Shown here in pieces: positions 33,457-41,570 of a stretch of DNA of 64,000 nucleotides. The position numbers and the translations under genes are program-made. The stretch lies in NCBI RefSeq assembly GCF_965137335.1, contig NZ_CBCRZD010000003.1. One strand, given 5' to 3'. This DNA comes from Empedobacter stercoris (GTDB lineage: Bacteria > Bacteroidota > Bacteroidia > Flavobacteriales > Weeksellaceae). The first letter of the stretch is position 1, and every line of letters starts with the position of its first letter. The notes beneath the pieces are model-generated. The model saw only the letters and a program-made list of their open reading frames with translations. It was not told the origin of the DNA and did not search any database.

Positions 33457-33485
33457 AAAAGAGGTTGCTTTTGTAACCTCTTTTT
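33457..33485 (+). terminator. Terminator after fumC
   Basis: AAAAGAGGTT, an 8-base loop and AACCTCTTTTTTT. Confidence 0.92.
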
Positions 33486-33514
33486 TTGTACGTATTAAAA
33501 TAATTGAGAAAAAA

Positions 33515-33532
33515 TTCCTTTATTAAGAGGAA
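33515..33532 (+). promoter_or_regulatory. Possible operator of the RES-Xre toxin-antitoxin pair
   Basis: TTCCTTTATTAAGAGGAA is an imperfect 18-base palindrome (TTCC/GGAA ends). It lies 6 bases before TATCTTTA (33539-33546), a near-match to TAnnTTTG, and 30 bases before the antitoxin ATG. Autorepression by the Xre antitoxin is normal in this family; this site is a guess from position. Confidence 0.4.
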
Positions 33533-33562
33533 AAATTGTATCTTTAGTAAAAGTTTAAAATT

Positions 33563-33997
33563 ATGGCAACAATAAAACTAAAAAGTTACAAGCAAATCAT
33601 TGATGAAATTCCTGAAGTAAGAGATTTCACTAATGTCTATTTCTATGTAAATAGTTATAATATCGATCAAAAATACATCAAATATCTAGACGAATTATCT
33701 GGTTTAAAAGATGATATTATTTCGAATTGGTTAAATATTACAACGCGTACATATAGAAATTATAAAACAAAAGACGTTTCATTAAAAGACAATACGAAAG
33801 AGCATGTTGTTCTTTTAATTTCTTTGTATAAACATGGTTTAGAGGTTTTTAATACAAAAGATGATTTCGAAAAATGGTTAACAACTCCAAACGTTTTATT
33901 GGATAAAAAAGCACCAATGGATTTCTTGGATACAGTATCTGGTTTAAAATTCATTGACAATCGTTTAACAGCTATTGAGTACGGAGAAAACGTTTAA
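33563..33997 (+). CDS. Xre/MbcA/ParS-type antitoxin
   Basis: A 144-residue protein. The N-terminal half has a helix-turn-helix of Xre-like type (LKDDIISNWLNITTRTYRNYK). The C-terminal half is the DUF2384 toxin-binding domain (GLEVFNTKDDFEKWLTTPNVLLDKKAPMDFLDT then GLKFIDNRLTAIEYG), whose end is expected to plug the toxin active site. It lies two bases before the RES toxin. It should neutralise the toxin and repress its own promoter. The gene pair sits between fumC and copA with terminators on both sides, like an inserted cassette. Confidence 0.88.
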   Translation: MATIKLKSYKQIIDEIPEVRDFTNVYFYVNSYNIDQKYIKYLDELSGLKDDIISNWLNITTRTYRNYKTKDVSLKDNTKEHVVLLISLYKHGLEVFNTKDDFEKWLTTPNVLLDKKAPMDFLDTVSGLKFIDNRLTAIEYGENV

Positions 33998-33999
33998 GA

Positions 34000-34452
34000 A
34001 TGTTAGTTTACAATATACGTAAAGCTAAATATGCAAAATCATTACAAGCTTCTGGTGTTGCCAACAGATGGAACAAAAATGATGAATTTGTAATTTATTC
34101 GGGAAGTACACGCGCATTATCAACCTTAGAATTAGTGGTTCACCGCAGTTCAATTACGATTGACAATTCGTACAAATTATTAGTGATTGAAATTGATTGT
34201 ACAGAAGATGAAATTTACAATGTAAAGGATTCTAAATTACCCAAAAATTGGCAATCTGTAGAGTCTTATCCGAAACTACAAGAAATTGGATCTGCTTGGT
34301 ATCAAGATTTTAAATATTTGGTGATGAAAGTTCCTTCGTCAATCATTCCGAAAGAATACAATTATTTAATTAATACAAAACATTTCGATTTTTCTTCGAA
34401 AGTAAAAATCAAAGAAATAGAAGATTACAATTGGGATGATCGTTTATTATAA
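34000..34452 (+). CDS. RES-domain toxin
   Basis: A 150-residue protein of the RES family, which degrades NAD+ (MbcT) or ADP-ribosylates a target (ParT). The conserved residues are Arg23 in ANRWN, Tyr33 in VIYSGSTRALSTLE with Glu44, and the late Ser in VPSSIIPKEYNYLIN. Length is normal and the frame intact, so the toxin is probably functional. The antitoxin precedes it by two bases. Which of the two activities it has cannot be told from sequence. Confidence 0.88.
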   Translation: MLVYNIRKAKYAKSLQASGVANRWNKNDEFVIYSGSTRALSTLELVVHRSSITIDNSYKLLVIEIDCTEDEIYNVKDSKLPKNWQSVESYPKLQEIGSAWYQDFKYLVMKVPSSIIPKEYNYLINTKHFDFSSKVKIKEIEDYNWDDRLL

Positions 34453-34455
34453 AGC

Positions 34456-34493
34456 ATCAATAAATCGCCTAAATATTTAGGCGATTTATTGAT
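34456..34493. terminator. Perfect 38-bp palindrome between the RES toxin and copA
   Basis: Two 19-base arms meet without a spacer: the left ends ATCGCCTAAAT and the right begins ATTTAGGCGAT. It acts as a terminator for both converging genes. The length of the perfect match is unusual. Confidence 0.85.
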
Positions 34494-34504
34494 TTATGAA
34501 GGTT

Positions 34505-36907
34505 TTAAATCTTTTTATATTTCAGTAATAAACTGTTTGTTACAACACTTACACTGCTCATAGCCATTGCAGCTCCTGCAATCATTGGGTCTAATAAAAA
34601 TCCGTTGATTGGATAAAGAACACCTGCCGCAATTGGAATACCGATTACATTATAAATAAATGCCCAGAATAAATTTTGATGAATAGTCTTGACTGTTTGT
34701 GTTGAAAGATTAATCGCATGATTAATTTTTGTTAAATCGCCACCGATTAACGTTACTTCGGCAACATCAATTGCAATATCAGAACCATTTCCCATCGCAA
34801 TCGAAACATCTGCTTGTGCCAAAGCTGCACTGTCATTAATTCCATCACCAACCATCGCAACAATTTTTCCTTTATTTTGTAAATTTTTGATGATATTCAT
34901 TTTATCATGAGGTAAAGCATTCGATACAACTTGTTCAATTCCAATTTGTTTAGCAATTGCATTCGCAGAAAATTCATTGTCACCAGTCACCATCCAAACC
35001 TCAATTCCTTTTTCATGAAATGCTTTTATAGCTTCAATAGAAGTTGCTTTTATTTCATCTGAAATTCCAATCAAACCTAAAACATTTTCATTATCACCAA
35101 AGAAAGAAGTGGTATAATTTTTAGTTGAAAAATCTTGAATTGTTTGTTTAACATTTTCCTCAATTTGAATGTTCAATTCGTTCATCCAACTTATTTTCCC
35201 AACATAATATTCTTTGTTCAAACGAGTTGCTTTTAATCCTTTTCCAGAAACATCTTCAACTTTCAAATCCGATAAATTTTCTTGTTTACCAATATGTGCA
35301 GTAATAGCTTTGGCTAAGGGATGTTGCGAATTATTCTCGATGGTATAAAGTATATTTTTAGCAGAATCATCAAACCAAATTAATTCTTGTACTTTAGGTT
35401 TTCCTTCTGTAATTGTTCCTGTTTTATCTAAGATAATCGTATCAATTTTCTTTGCCAATTCTAAACTTTCTGCATTTTTGATTAAAATTCCTTGTTCAGC
35501 TCCTTTTCCCATTCCAACCATAATTGCAGTAGGTGTAGCCAAACCAAGTGCGCAAGGACAAGCGATAACCAATACAGTTATCATGGATAAAAGTGCCATG
35601 GTAAACGCATTTTCTTGACCTAAAACTAACCATGTAATAAAAGTTAAAATTGCTATGATAATTACAATCGGAACAAAAATTCCTGCTATTTTATCCACCA
35701 ATTGTTGAACTGGCGCCTTACTACCTTGTGCATTCTTCACAGACTGAATGATTTGAGCTAAGAGTGTATCATTACCAACTTTTAAGGCTTTATATTGAAT
35801 AGGAGAATTTTGGTTCAACGTTCCTGAAAAAACAGTAGCATCAACTCCTTTTTCGACAGGAAGAGGTTCACCAGTTAAAGAACTTTCATCGATAAAAGTA
35901 TCTCCAGAAATAATTATTCCATCAACGGCAATTTTATCTCCAGGTTTAGATAAAATCAAGTCTCCAATTTGCACATCTTCAATTTTTACTTCAACTTGAT
36001 TTCCATTTTTTAAAACAGAAACCGTATTGGGTTGCAGACCTATTAATTTTTTGATTGCTTCAGATGTATTTCCCTTCGCTCGTTCTTCCATCAATTTACC
36101 AATCAAAATAAAAACGATAATCAAACCAGCTGCTTCAAAATAAGGATGAGCGTGTAAACCTTTGCTGTGCCAATATTCTGGAAATAATGTATTGAAAACA
36201 CTGAATATATAAGCTACACCAGTACTTAATGCCACTAAAGTATCCATATTAGCTGTCTTATTTTTCAATTGTTTCCACGCACCAACAAAAAATTGTTGAC
36301 CGAAAATAAAGAGAATAGGAGTAGAAAGCGCCCACATGATATAATTACCATAAGGCATATTCATAAAAAACATTCCTATAATGAACAAAGGAATACCAAA
36401 AACAAGCGCCCATATCACGTTCTTTTTTAGTGATAGGTATTTATCTTCATGAAGTTGTTCTATTTCTTCGTCTTGATTTTTTGATTCATCAATCACTAAA
36501 TCAAATCCAATCTCAACTAATGCATTTTTTAAATTTTCGGGAGAAGTTAAAGAAGGAATATATTCTATTTTTCCCATTCCATTTCCATAATTCACTTCAG
36601 CATTCACAACACCTGGTTGACGTTTTAAGTTTGCCTGCGAGCTACTTGCGCATGAAGCACAAGTCATGTTAAGTACGGGGTAATTTTTTACGACAGAATC
36701 GATTTTGAAGTTATTTTGTTTTAGGATTTGAAAAACTTTAGCTGCTACTTTAGGCATTTTTTTTGCCGTCAGCGAAACACTTTTATTTGATAAATCAATA
36801 AAAAAACTATCCAGATTTTCAACTTCAGATATCATTTGGTTCAATTTAGAAACTTGTTCTTGCGTTTCTAAATTAAGAAGTGGTATAATAAGGGTTTGCA
36901 CTTTCAT
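34505..36907 (-). CDS. copA: Copper-translocating P1B-type ATPase
   Basis: An 800-residue inner-membrane pump exporting Cu(I). Residues 5-72 look like an HMA fold without the Cys pair. A second HMA domain has MTCASC (Cys83, Cys86). Helices start at about 163. TGE lies at 345-347, the CPC ion site at 450-452 (ACPCALGLATPT), DKTGT with the phosphorylated Asp at 494-498, HP in NSQHPLAKA, and GDGINDSAALAQAD near the hinge. The final helices carry the usual Asn/Met-Ser residues (YNVIGIPIAAG, MAMSSVSVV). It is monocistronic. Confidence 0.95.
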   Translation of the reverse strand: MKVQTLIIPLLNLETQEQVSKLNQMISEVENLDSFFIDLSNKSVSLTAKKMPKVAAKVFQILKQNNFKIDSVVKNYPVLNMTCASCASSSQANLKRQPGVVNAEVNYGNGMGKIEYIPSLTSPENLKNALVEIGFDLVIDESKNQDEEIEQLHEDKYLSLKKNVIWALVFGIPLFIIGMFFMNMPYGNYIMWALSTPILFIFGQQFFVGAWKQLKNKTANMDTLVALSTGVAYIFSVFNTLFPEYWHSKGLHAHPYFEAAGLIIVFILIGKLMEERAKGNTSEAIKKLIGLQPNTVSVLKNGNQVEVKIEDVQIGDLILSKPGDKIAVDGIIISGDTFIDESSLTGEPLPVEKGVDATVFSGTLNQNSPIQYKALKVGNDTLLAQIIQSVKNAQGSKAPVQQLVDKIAGIFVPIVIIIAILTFITWLVLGQENAFTMALLSMITVLVIACPCALGLATPTAIMVGMGKGAEQGILIKNAESLELAKKIDTIILDKTGTITEGKPKVQELIWFDDSAKNILYTIENNSQHPLAKAITAHIGKQENLSDLKVEDVSGKGLKATRLNKEYYVGKISWMNELNIQIEENVKQTIQDFSTKNYTTSFFGDNENVLGLIGISDEIKATSIEAIKAFHEKGIEVWMVTGDNEFSANAIAKQIGIEQVVSNALPHDKMNIIKNLQNKGKIVAMVGDGINDSAALAQADVSIAMGNGSDIAIDVAEVTLIGGDLTKINHAINLSTQTVKTIHQNLFWAFIYNVIGIPIAAGVLYPINGFLLDPMIAGAAMAMSSVSVVTNSLLLKYKKI

Positions 36908-36976
36908 AATAGTTATTTTATACTACAAATTTCAAGTAATTTTTAAAAAATAATGTTATACAATTGTAGAATAAAT

Positions 36977-37375
36977 TTATAAAATAAGATTATCGTCTTC
37001 ATAAGGTAAGTCTTGCGGATCTGCATCTATAAAATCAGGTTCAGGAAGTTTTTTTAATTGATAAGCATGAATTGAAATATAATCATTTATATATGCTTTC
37101 ACGACGCGATGCATGCCATCCATTATTTTACCTTCTGGACATAAAATAATAGGATACGAAAGATCAGCATTATTCACCAAAATCATATGTTCGGCAATCG
37201 ATTTACATGTAGGAACATCTCCTTCATAGCTGTACCAATAAGGCTCGTTTAATTCGCTGATAGCACTTAAAGGAATTTTTTTTGGCAGAATATTTTGTGT
37301 TAAGCTAATCAACCGATCAACATCCCAAATATAAAGTTGTTGATTGATTCGACGAAAATGATATTGCTTTCTCAA
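36977..37375 (-). CDS. Small ParB/Srx-fold protein
   Basis: A 132-residue protein. The core YPIILCPEGKIMDGMHRVVKAYINDYISI is the ParB/sulfiredoxin-fold pattern in which a DG-x-HR loop binds nucleotide (CTP or ATP). There is no DNA-binding or dimerisation domain, so it is not a segregation protein. A homologous group of small stand-alone proteins exists in many bacteria without known function. The protein lacks a signal peptide. It stands alone between copA and the cytochrome c peroxidase operon. Confidence 0.6.
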   Translation of the reverse strand: MRKQYHFRRINQQLYIWDVDRLISLTQNILPKKIPLSAISELNEPYWYSYEGDVPTCKSIAEHMILVNNADLSYPIILCPEGKIMDGMHRVVKAYINDYISIHAYQLKKLPEPDFIDADPQDLPYEDDNLIL

Positions 37376-37419
37376 CTTAAAAGTTTAATAATGATTTATA
37401 TATAAACGAATTATATCAA

Positions 37420-37445
37420 AAAATGCCTCAAAATTGAGGCATTTT
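37420..37445 (-). terminator. Terminator of the TonB-receptor/peroxidase operon
   Basis: AAAATGCCTC, a 6-base loop and GAGGCATTTT lie 12 bases after the peroxidase stop. Confidence 0.88.
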
Positions 37446-37456
37446 CTGATATAATT

Positions 37457-38608
37457 TTATTTTGGTAAATGCGGTGGGCGCATTTTGTATTGATTCTGTT
37501 TCAGACTCATTAAAAAGGATTCTAATGCATCTAATTCGGAAGTTGTTAAATTAAGTTTTTTCACCAAATCAGATGTTTTAGGAAATAATGAATCATTTTT
37601 CTGTTTTTCATTTGGTTGAAAGTGAAACATTCCAGCATTGTACATATTTAAGACACCACGAATAGTAGGAAACAATCCGTTGTGCATATAAGGTGCATTC
37701 TGTGGAACTTCGCGTAATGAAGGTGTTTTAAATTCCCCAACATTTTTTGCTAATTTAGTTGTATTGTATAAACCTAAATCCTCGTATTCTCGTCCATAAT
37801 ACGTTAATCCAATATTATGGAATTTATTATCCGAAAAATAAGCCGAATTGTGACAGTTGATACATCTTGCTTTTGTACGGAAAAGATGTAAACCTTCGAT
37901 TTCTTGATCTGTTAATTCATCTGATTTTCCAGCAATAAATTTATCAAAACGATTTTTTGGAGCTAAAATTGTTCGTTCAAAAGTAGCAATTGCTTTCGTT
38001 ATGCGATCATTTGATACGTTTTCGTCTCCAAAAGCTTGTTTGAACAAATCTTTGTAACCAGCAATTTGAGCAATTCTTTTTGTTGCAAAATCGATATGAT
38101 GATTCATTTCTTTTTTATCACGAATTGGGAATTCAGCTTGTTCTTCCAACGTTTTTGCTCGACCATCCCAGAACATTACTTTAGCGTAAGCCACATTCAT
38201 TAAACTTGGTGAATTACGTGCACCCAATTGACGGTCTTCTCCATAAGGAACACGTCGACCATCACCCCAATTTAATTCAGGATCATGGCAATTTGCACAA
38301 GAAATTTGATTAGAATTGGATAAACGAGGATCAAAAAATAACGTTTTCCCTAATTCAGCTTTTTCTTTTGTATATGGATTATCTTTGGGAAAAGGAACTT
38401 CTCCTAATGTTCCAATATCCTCAAATCCATCATTCAAAACACTTTCGTCAACAGTTGGAGTAGGCCATTTAGACTGATCTCCACTACTATACAATGCTCG
38501 TAAATCGGTAATTGTGTAACCTTGGTCGATTATTTTATTACTGTTAAATGCATAAAATAGAGTAGTAGCTCCTATTGCAAATAATGGAAGTATTTTTTTC
38601 ATAATCAT
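37457..38608 (-). CDS. Di-haem cytochrome c peroxidase, MauG/CCP family
   Basis: A 383-residue exported haemoprotein. The N-terminal hydrophobic segment is a signal peptide or anchor. Two haem-binding motifs are present: CANCH (residues 104-108) and CINCH (249-253). Between them are DGRAKTLEEQAEFPI and FERTILAPKNRFD, typical of bacterial CCPs. The C-terminal GEFKTPSLREVPQNAPYMHNGLFPTI includes the Met/His ligand region. It reduces hydrogen peroxide or oxidises a protein in the periplasm. As the last gene of an operon with a TonB receptor, it may chemically process the imported ligand. Confidence 0.9.
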   Translation of the reverse strand: MIMKKILPLFAIGATTLFYAFNSNKIIDQGYTITDLRALYSSGDQSKWPTPTVDESVLNDGFEDIGTLGEVPFPKDNPYTKEKAELGKTLFFDPRLSNSNQISCANCHDPELNWGDGRRVPYGEDRQLGARNSPSLMNVAYAKVMFWDGRAKTLEEQAEFPIRDKKEMNHHIDFATKRIAQIAGYKDLFKQAFGDENVSNDRITKAIATFERTILAPKNRFDKFIAGKSDELTDQEIEGLHLFRTKARCINCHNSAYFSDNKFHNIGLTYYGREYEDLGLYNTTKLAKNVGEFKTPSLREVPQNAPYMHNGLFPTIRGVLNMYNAGMFHFQPNEKQKNDSLFPKTSDLVKKLNLTTSELDALESFLMSLKQNQYKMRPPHLPK

Positions 38609-38609
38609 T

Positions 38610-40208
38610 TTAATAATTTAATTGAATTCCGAAGTTCATCCAATAGGTATTGTCTGTATTAATTCGGGTAAAATTACTTTTATTTGTTGCAAATATACCT
38701 TTTAACTGTGTATATAGCTCGATTGTCTTATTATTTTTAATCGGTAAAATGAAGCGTATAGAGGTGGATGCATCAAGATGATCTGTTGTATTGTAAGCAT
38801 AATCATAAGCGGCTACATTGTTATAAAATGTATCTTCATTAATACCTGTCATTTTCGTATAATCAAAATAGGAATCAAGTAGCGCATAATAATTAAAAGC
38901 TAAACCTATATTTATTTTTGATTTATTATTCAATATAACATCTTTATTCCCATAAACACCAACATCCAACGATTTAATTTTCATGGTATAAATTGCTAAT
39001 GCATCGTAATATTTATTTTGATTATAACTTGATTTGAAACCAATGAAATAATTCATTTTTGATTGATCACGATTCGCCAAATTAACATCTAAATTCGCAT
39101 TTTGTAAACGATTTTGATAGTTCATTCCACCAATTGAAACATCATAATTTTCACCATCTTTTCTCGAGAAATCTAAACGAGCATTCATCGTATTGTTATC
39201 AAACGTTGTCATGAAATTGGCATAAACAAATTGCTCATTGATATCCCAAACGTAAATAAAGAATTTATCTTCCTTCGTTTTGCTATCATACATACGTTGT
39301 TGATTTTCTTGGTAATTATAACCTAAAATCAGACGTGTATTGTCAGAACTAAATTGATAACCACCACCAATTTTTGAACTAATATTTCGAGTAAAATATT
39401 GATAAAGTGATTTTTCATTATCAATTTTATTTCTCAACGGGTTATTAATCACACGACCATATCCTGCCATATAACGTAAATAGGTTTCTGGATAAGCTTC
39501 AACATCCAAATTTCTATTTTTATAAACGATACTAAAATCTTTGTCTTTTCGCCCATAAGCTCCTAAAACAAAAAGTTGATGACCGTCCATAATTTCGTAA
39601 GTAGCCTGAATTTCACCGACTAATTGATTGTTTTTAATTTCAGGTCGAGGATCTAATTTACGAGCCATTTTATTGACATTTAATTCAGCTTTTGCAGCTA
39701 ATGTCATTTTTCCGAAATTTTTAGAAACTCCTCCACGAATCAAATAGCGCTGATTATCCCAATCAGCAGCACGTGGCACGTAAAAATACTGTGGCGACAA
39801 TACTTGTTGTTCATCTGTACGTTCGTCAGAAAGATTCCAACTAAGATTTTTTTCTGTAAACTTTTCAAGGTTTATCGTTCCAAAAATTTTGTAACCATTT
39901 TCTGTCGTGTATAAACCTTCGCTTAGAAAACCATAACGATTTGTTTCTTCTGCTGTTTGTTTACGAGTAAATTGATTGTTTTTATGATTGAAATAAATTC
40001 CGGTATGTGTATAATCTTTTATTGGTAAAGAATGCGTTGCAATAGGCAATTCCCAATTCAAATCTTTGATAAATTGATCCGCTTCGTTAGAAGTCACTTT
40101 TATCGAATCATTTTCTTGCGCGAACAATTGACTTGCAAAAAATAAACAAGTAAAAGAAGCGATTCTCAAAAATTTATTGTCGTATGTTGTTAAATCAATT
40201 GATTTCAT
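38610..40208 (-). CDS. DUF6850-like outer membrane beta-barrel protein
   Basis: A 532-residue protein with a signal peptide (FLRIASFTCLFFASQLFAQ) and about 20 amphipathic strands rich in Tyr/Asn, ending in a terminal aromatic strand (YWMNFGIQLNY). I believe it is the DUF6850 family. It lies between the DUF4876 lipoprotein gene (11-base gap) and the cytochrome c peroxidase (1-base gap). Its constant association with those genes suggests a companion porin or assembly partner of the TonB receptor, or a surface binding protein. No enzymatic motif is visible. Confidence 0.7.
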   Translation of the reverse strand: MKSIDLTTYDNKFLRIASFTCLFFASQLFAQENDSIKVTSNEADQFIKDLNWELPIATHSLPIKDYTHTGIYFNHKNNQFTRKQTAEETNRYGFLSEGLYTTENGYKIFGTINLEKFTEKNLSWNLSDERTDEQQVLSPQYFYVPRAADWDNQRYLIRGGVSKNFGKMTLAAKAELNVNKMARKLDPRPEIKNNQLVGEIQATYEIMDGHQLFVLGAYGRKDKDFSIVYKNRNLDVEAYPETYLRYMAGYGRVINNPLRNKIDNEKSLYQYFTRNISSKIGGGYQFSSDNTRLILGYNYQENQQRMYDSKTKEDKFFIYVWDINEQFVYANFMTTFDNNTMNARLDFSRKDGENYDVSIGGMNYQNRLQNANLDVNLANRDQSKMNYFIGFKSSYNQNKYYDALAIYTMKIKSLDVGVYGNKDVILNNKSKINIGLAFNYYALLDSYFDYTKMTGINEDTFYNNVAAYDYAYNTTDHLDASTSIRFILPIKNNKTIELYTQLKGIFATNKSNFTRINTDNTYWMNFGIQLNY

Positions 40209-40219
40209 GTTCTATATTT

Positions 40220-41545
40220 CTATTGCGCAAAAATTTTCGGTTCAGCTTTAATATTCACAAAATCGTTTGTAGAATTATTGGTATCCTTCAAGATAATACG
40301 ACCATTTATTGTTTTCTGTGTTTTACGAATAATAGATGTTGATGAATAAGGTCCTGCTGTTAAATATGAATATCCTGCATCTTGTTTATTTTGTAATTTT
40401 TTGGGAACCAATTTACTTCCCATATCTTGAGTGGTTTCTACGCCATCCACAATCTTTTCATTCGGTAATTGAAGATATTCGTATGAAGTCTTATTATTTG
40501 GATTTTTCACCTTTCCAAACCCATTAATTTCTTCGTTAGAAGCTCTAAATAAGATAAATGCTTGACGACCTAAATTGTCTAAAATTAAATCTCTACCTGA
40601 AACCCACCACACAATATCCATATCAGGAACAGCATGATTTTGAATATCATACGAATATTGAGAGCCTAAATATTCTGTCATATTCACTTCAAAATCAGCA
40701 TTGGATAAATCGACTGTTAATTCTGGTTTTAGAATCTCGATTAATTTACCATTGTTATCATAATAATTTCCTTTGTGATTGATTGCTGTTTGTGCAATTG
40801 TGATACTTTCACCTGGCTGAACAGCATAAGTTGTACCATCTCCAGGAATACGAATCGCGTGAGATACATACACAAAATCGGTATTTGCACTTGCACCTAC
40901 TTTATTTCCTTCGCCCTTCGACCAATCTAACTGACCATTTGGTTGAGAATAAGGTTGATTTTCTACCGTATTAGCACCAAATAATTGACCAAATATTAAC
41001 CCATCTGCATAAAGAACTTCACTCGAATTGTTATAAATCTCAATAAATTGATCTCTAAACATTGCACCTTCTTTGATGTGCGAACCACCGTAATAAATTT
41101 GTTTCAAGATTAATCCACCAATTGTTTTCGTAGAAGTTAACTCGATTTCTAAAGATACATTTGATGAGTTAATGGTAATATTTTGTGCAGCACCACTAAA
41201 CTCAACATTATCTTCTGAATCTGTAGGATAACCAAATAAATCCTCGAATTGAGCTGGAGTAATAGAAAAACTCACATTTGCTGAATATATTCCTGGTGTC
41301 AAATTAGGAAAAATAGCTTCACCATTATCATTCGTTAAAGCTTCATACGTAATGCCAGTTTGTGTATTTTTCAGAACTGTTTTGGCATGAATAGGTTTTT
41401 TGGTATGATCAAAATCAGCATCAAATTTTACATACGTTGTAAAATTAATTGTTTGAACAGCATTTGCTCCAAAATCATCATCAGAACAAGAATTGAATAA
41501 TAATGTTATTACAAATAGAGTGAATAGTATTAATTTTTTAAGCAT
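40220..41545 (-). CDS. DUF4876 surface lipoprotein
   Basis: A 441-residue lipoprotein from the ATG at 41545 (MLKKLILFTLFVITLLFNSC); a TTG further upstream would bury this signal. The lipobox Cys is followed by SDDD, a negatively charged stretch typical of surface-exported Bacteroidota lipoproteins. An Ig-like/carboxypeptidase-regulatory fold (VLKNTQTGITYEALTNDNGEAIFPNLTPGIYSANV) leads into the DUF4876 body (GGLILKQIYYGGSHIKEGAMFRDQFIEIYNNS). It probably forms the lid or substrate-binding partner of the TonB receptor encoded 25 bases upstream. The ligand is unknown. Confidence 0.75.
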   Translation of the reverse strand: MLKKLILFTLFVITLLFNSCSDDDFGANAVQTINFTTYVKFDADFDHTKKPIHAKTVLKNTQTGITYEALTNDNGEAIFPNLTPGIYSANVSFSITPAQFEDLFGYPTDSEDNVEFSGAAQNITINSSNVSLEIELTSTKTIGGLILKQIYYGGSHIKEGAMFRDQFIEIYNNSSEVLYADGLIFGQLFGANTVENQPYSQPNGQLDWSKGEGNKVGASANTDFVYVSHAIRIPGDGTTYAVQPGESITIAQTAINHKGNYYDNNGKLIEILKPELTVDLSNADFEVNMTEYLGSQYSYDIQNHAVPDMDIVWWVSGRDLILDNLGRQAFILFRASNEEINGFGKVKNPNNKTSYEYLQLPNEKIVDGVETTQDMGSKLVPKKLQNKQDAGYSYLTAGPYSSTSIIRKTQKTINGRIILKDTNNSTNDFVNIKAEPKIFAQ

Positions 41546-41570
41546 AATAATCTTTTTAAATGGTTTAGAA

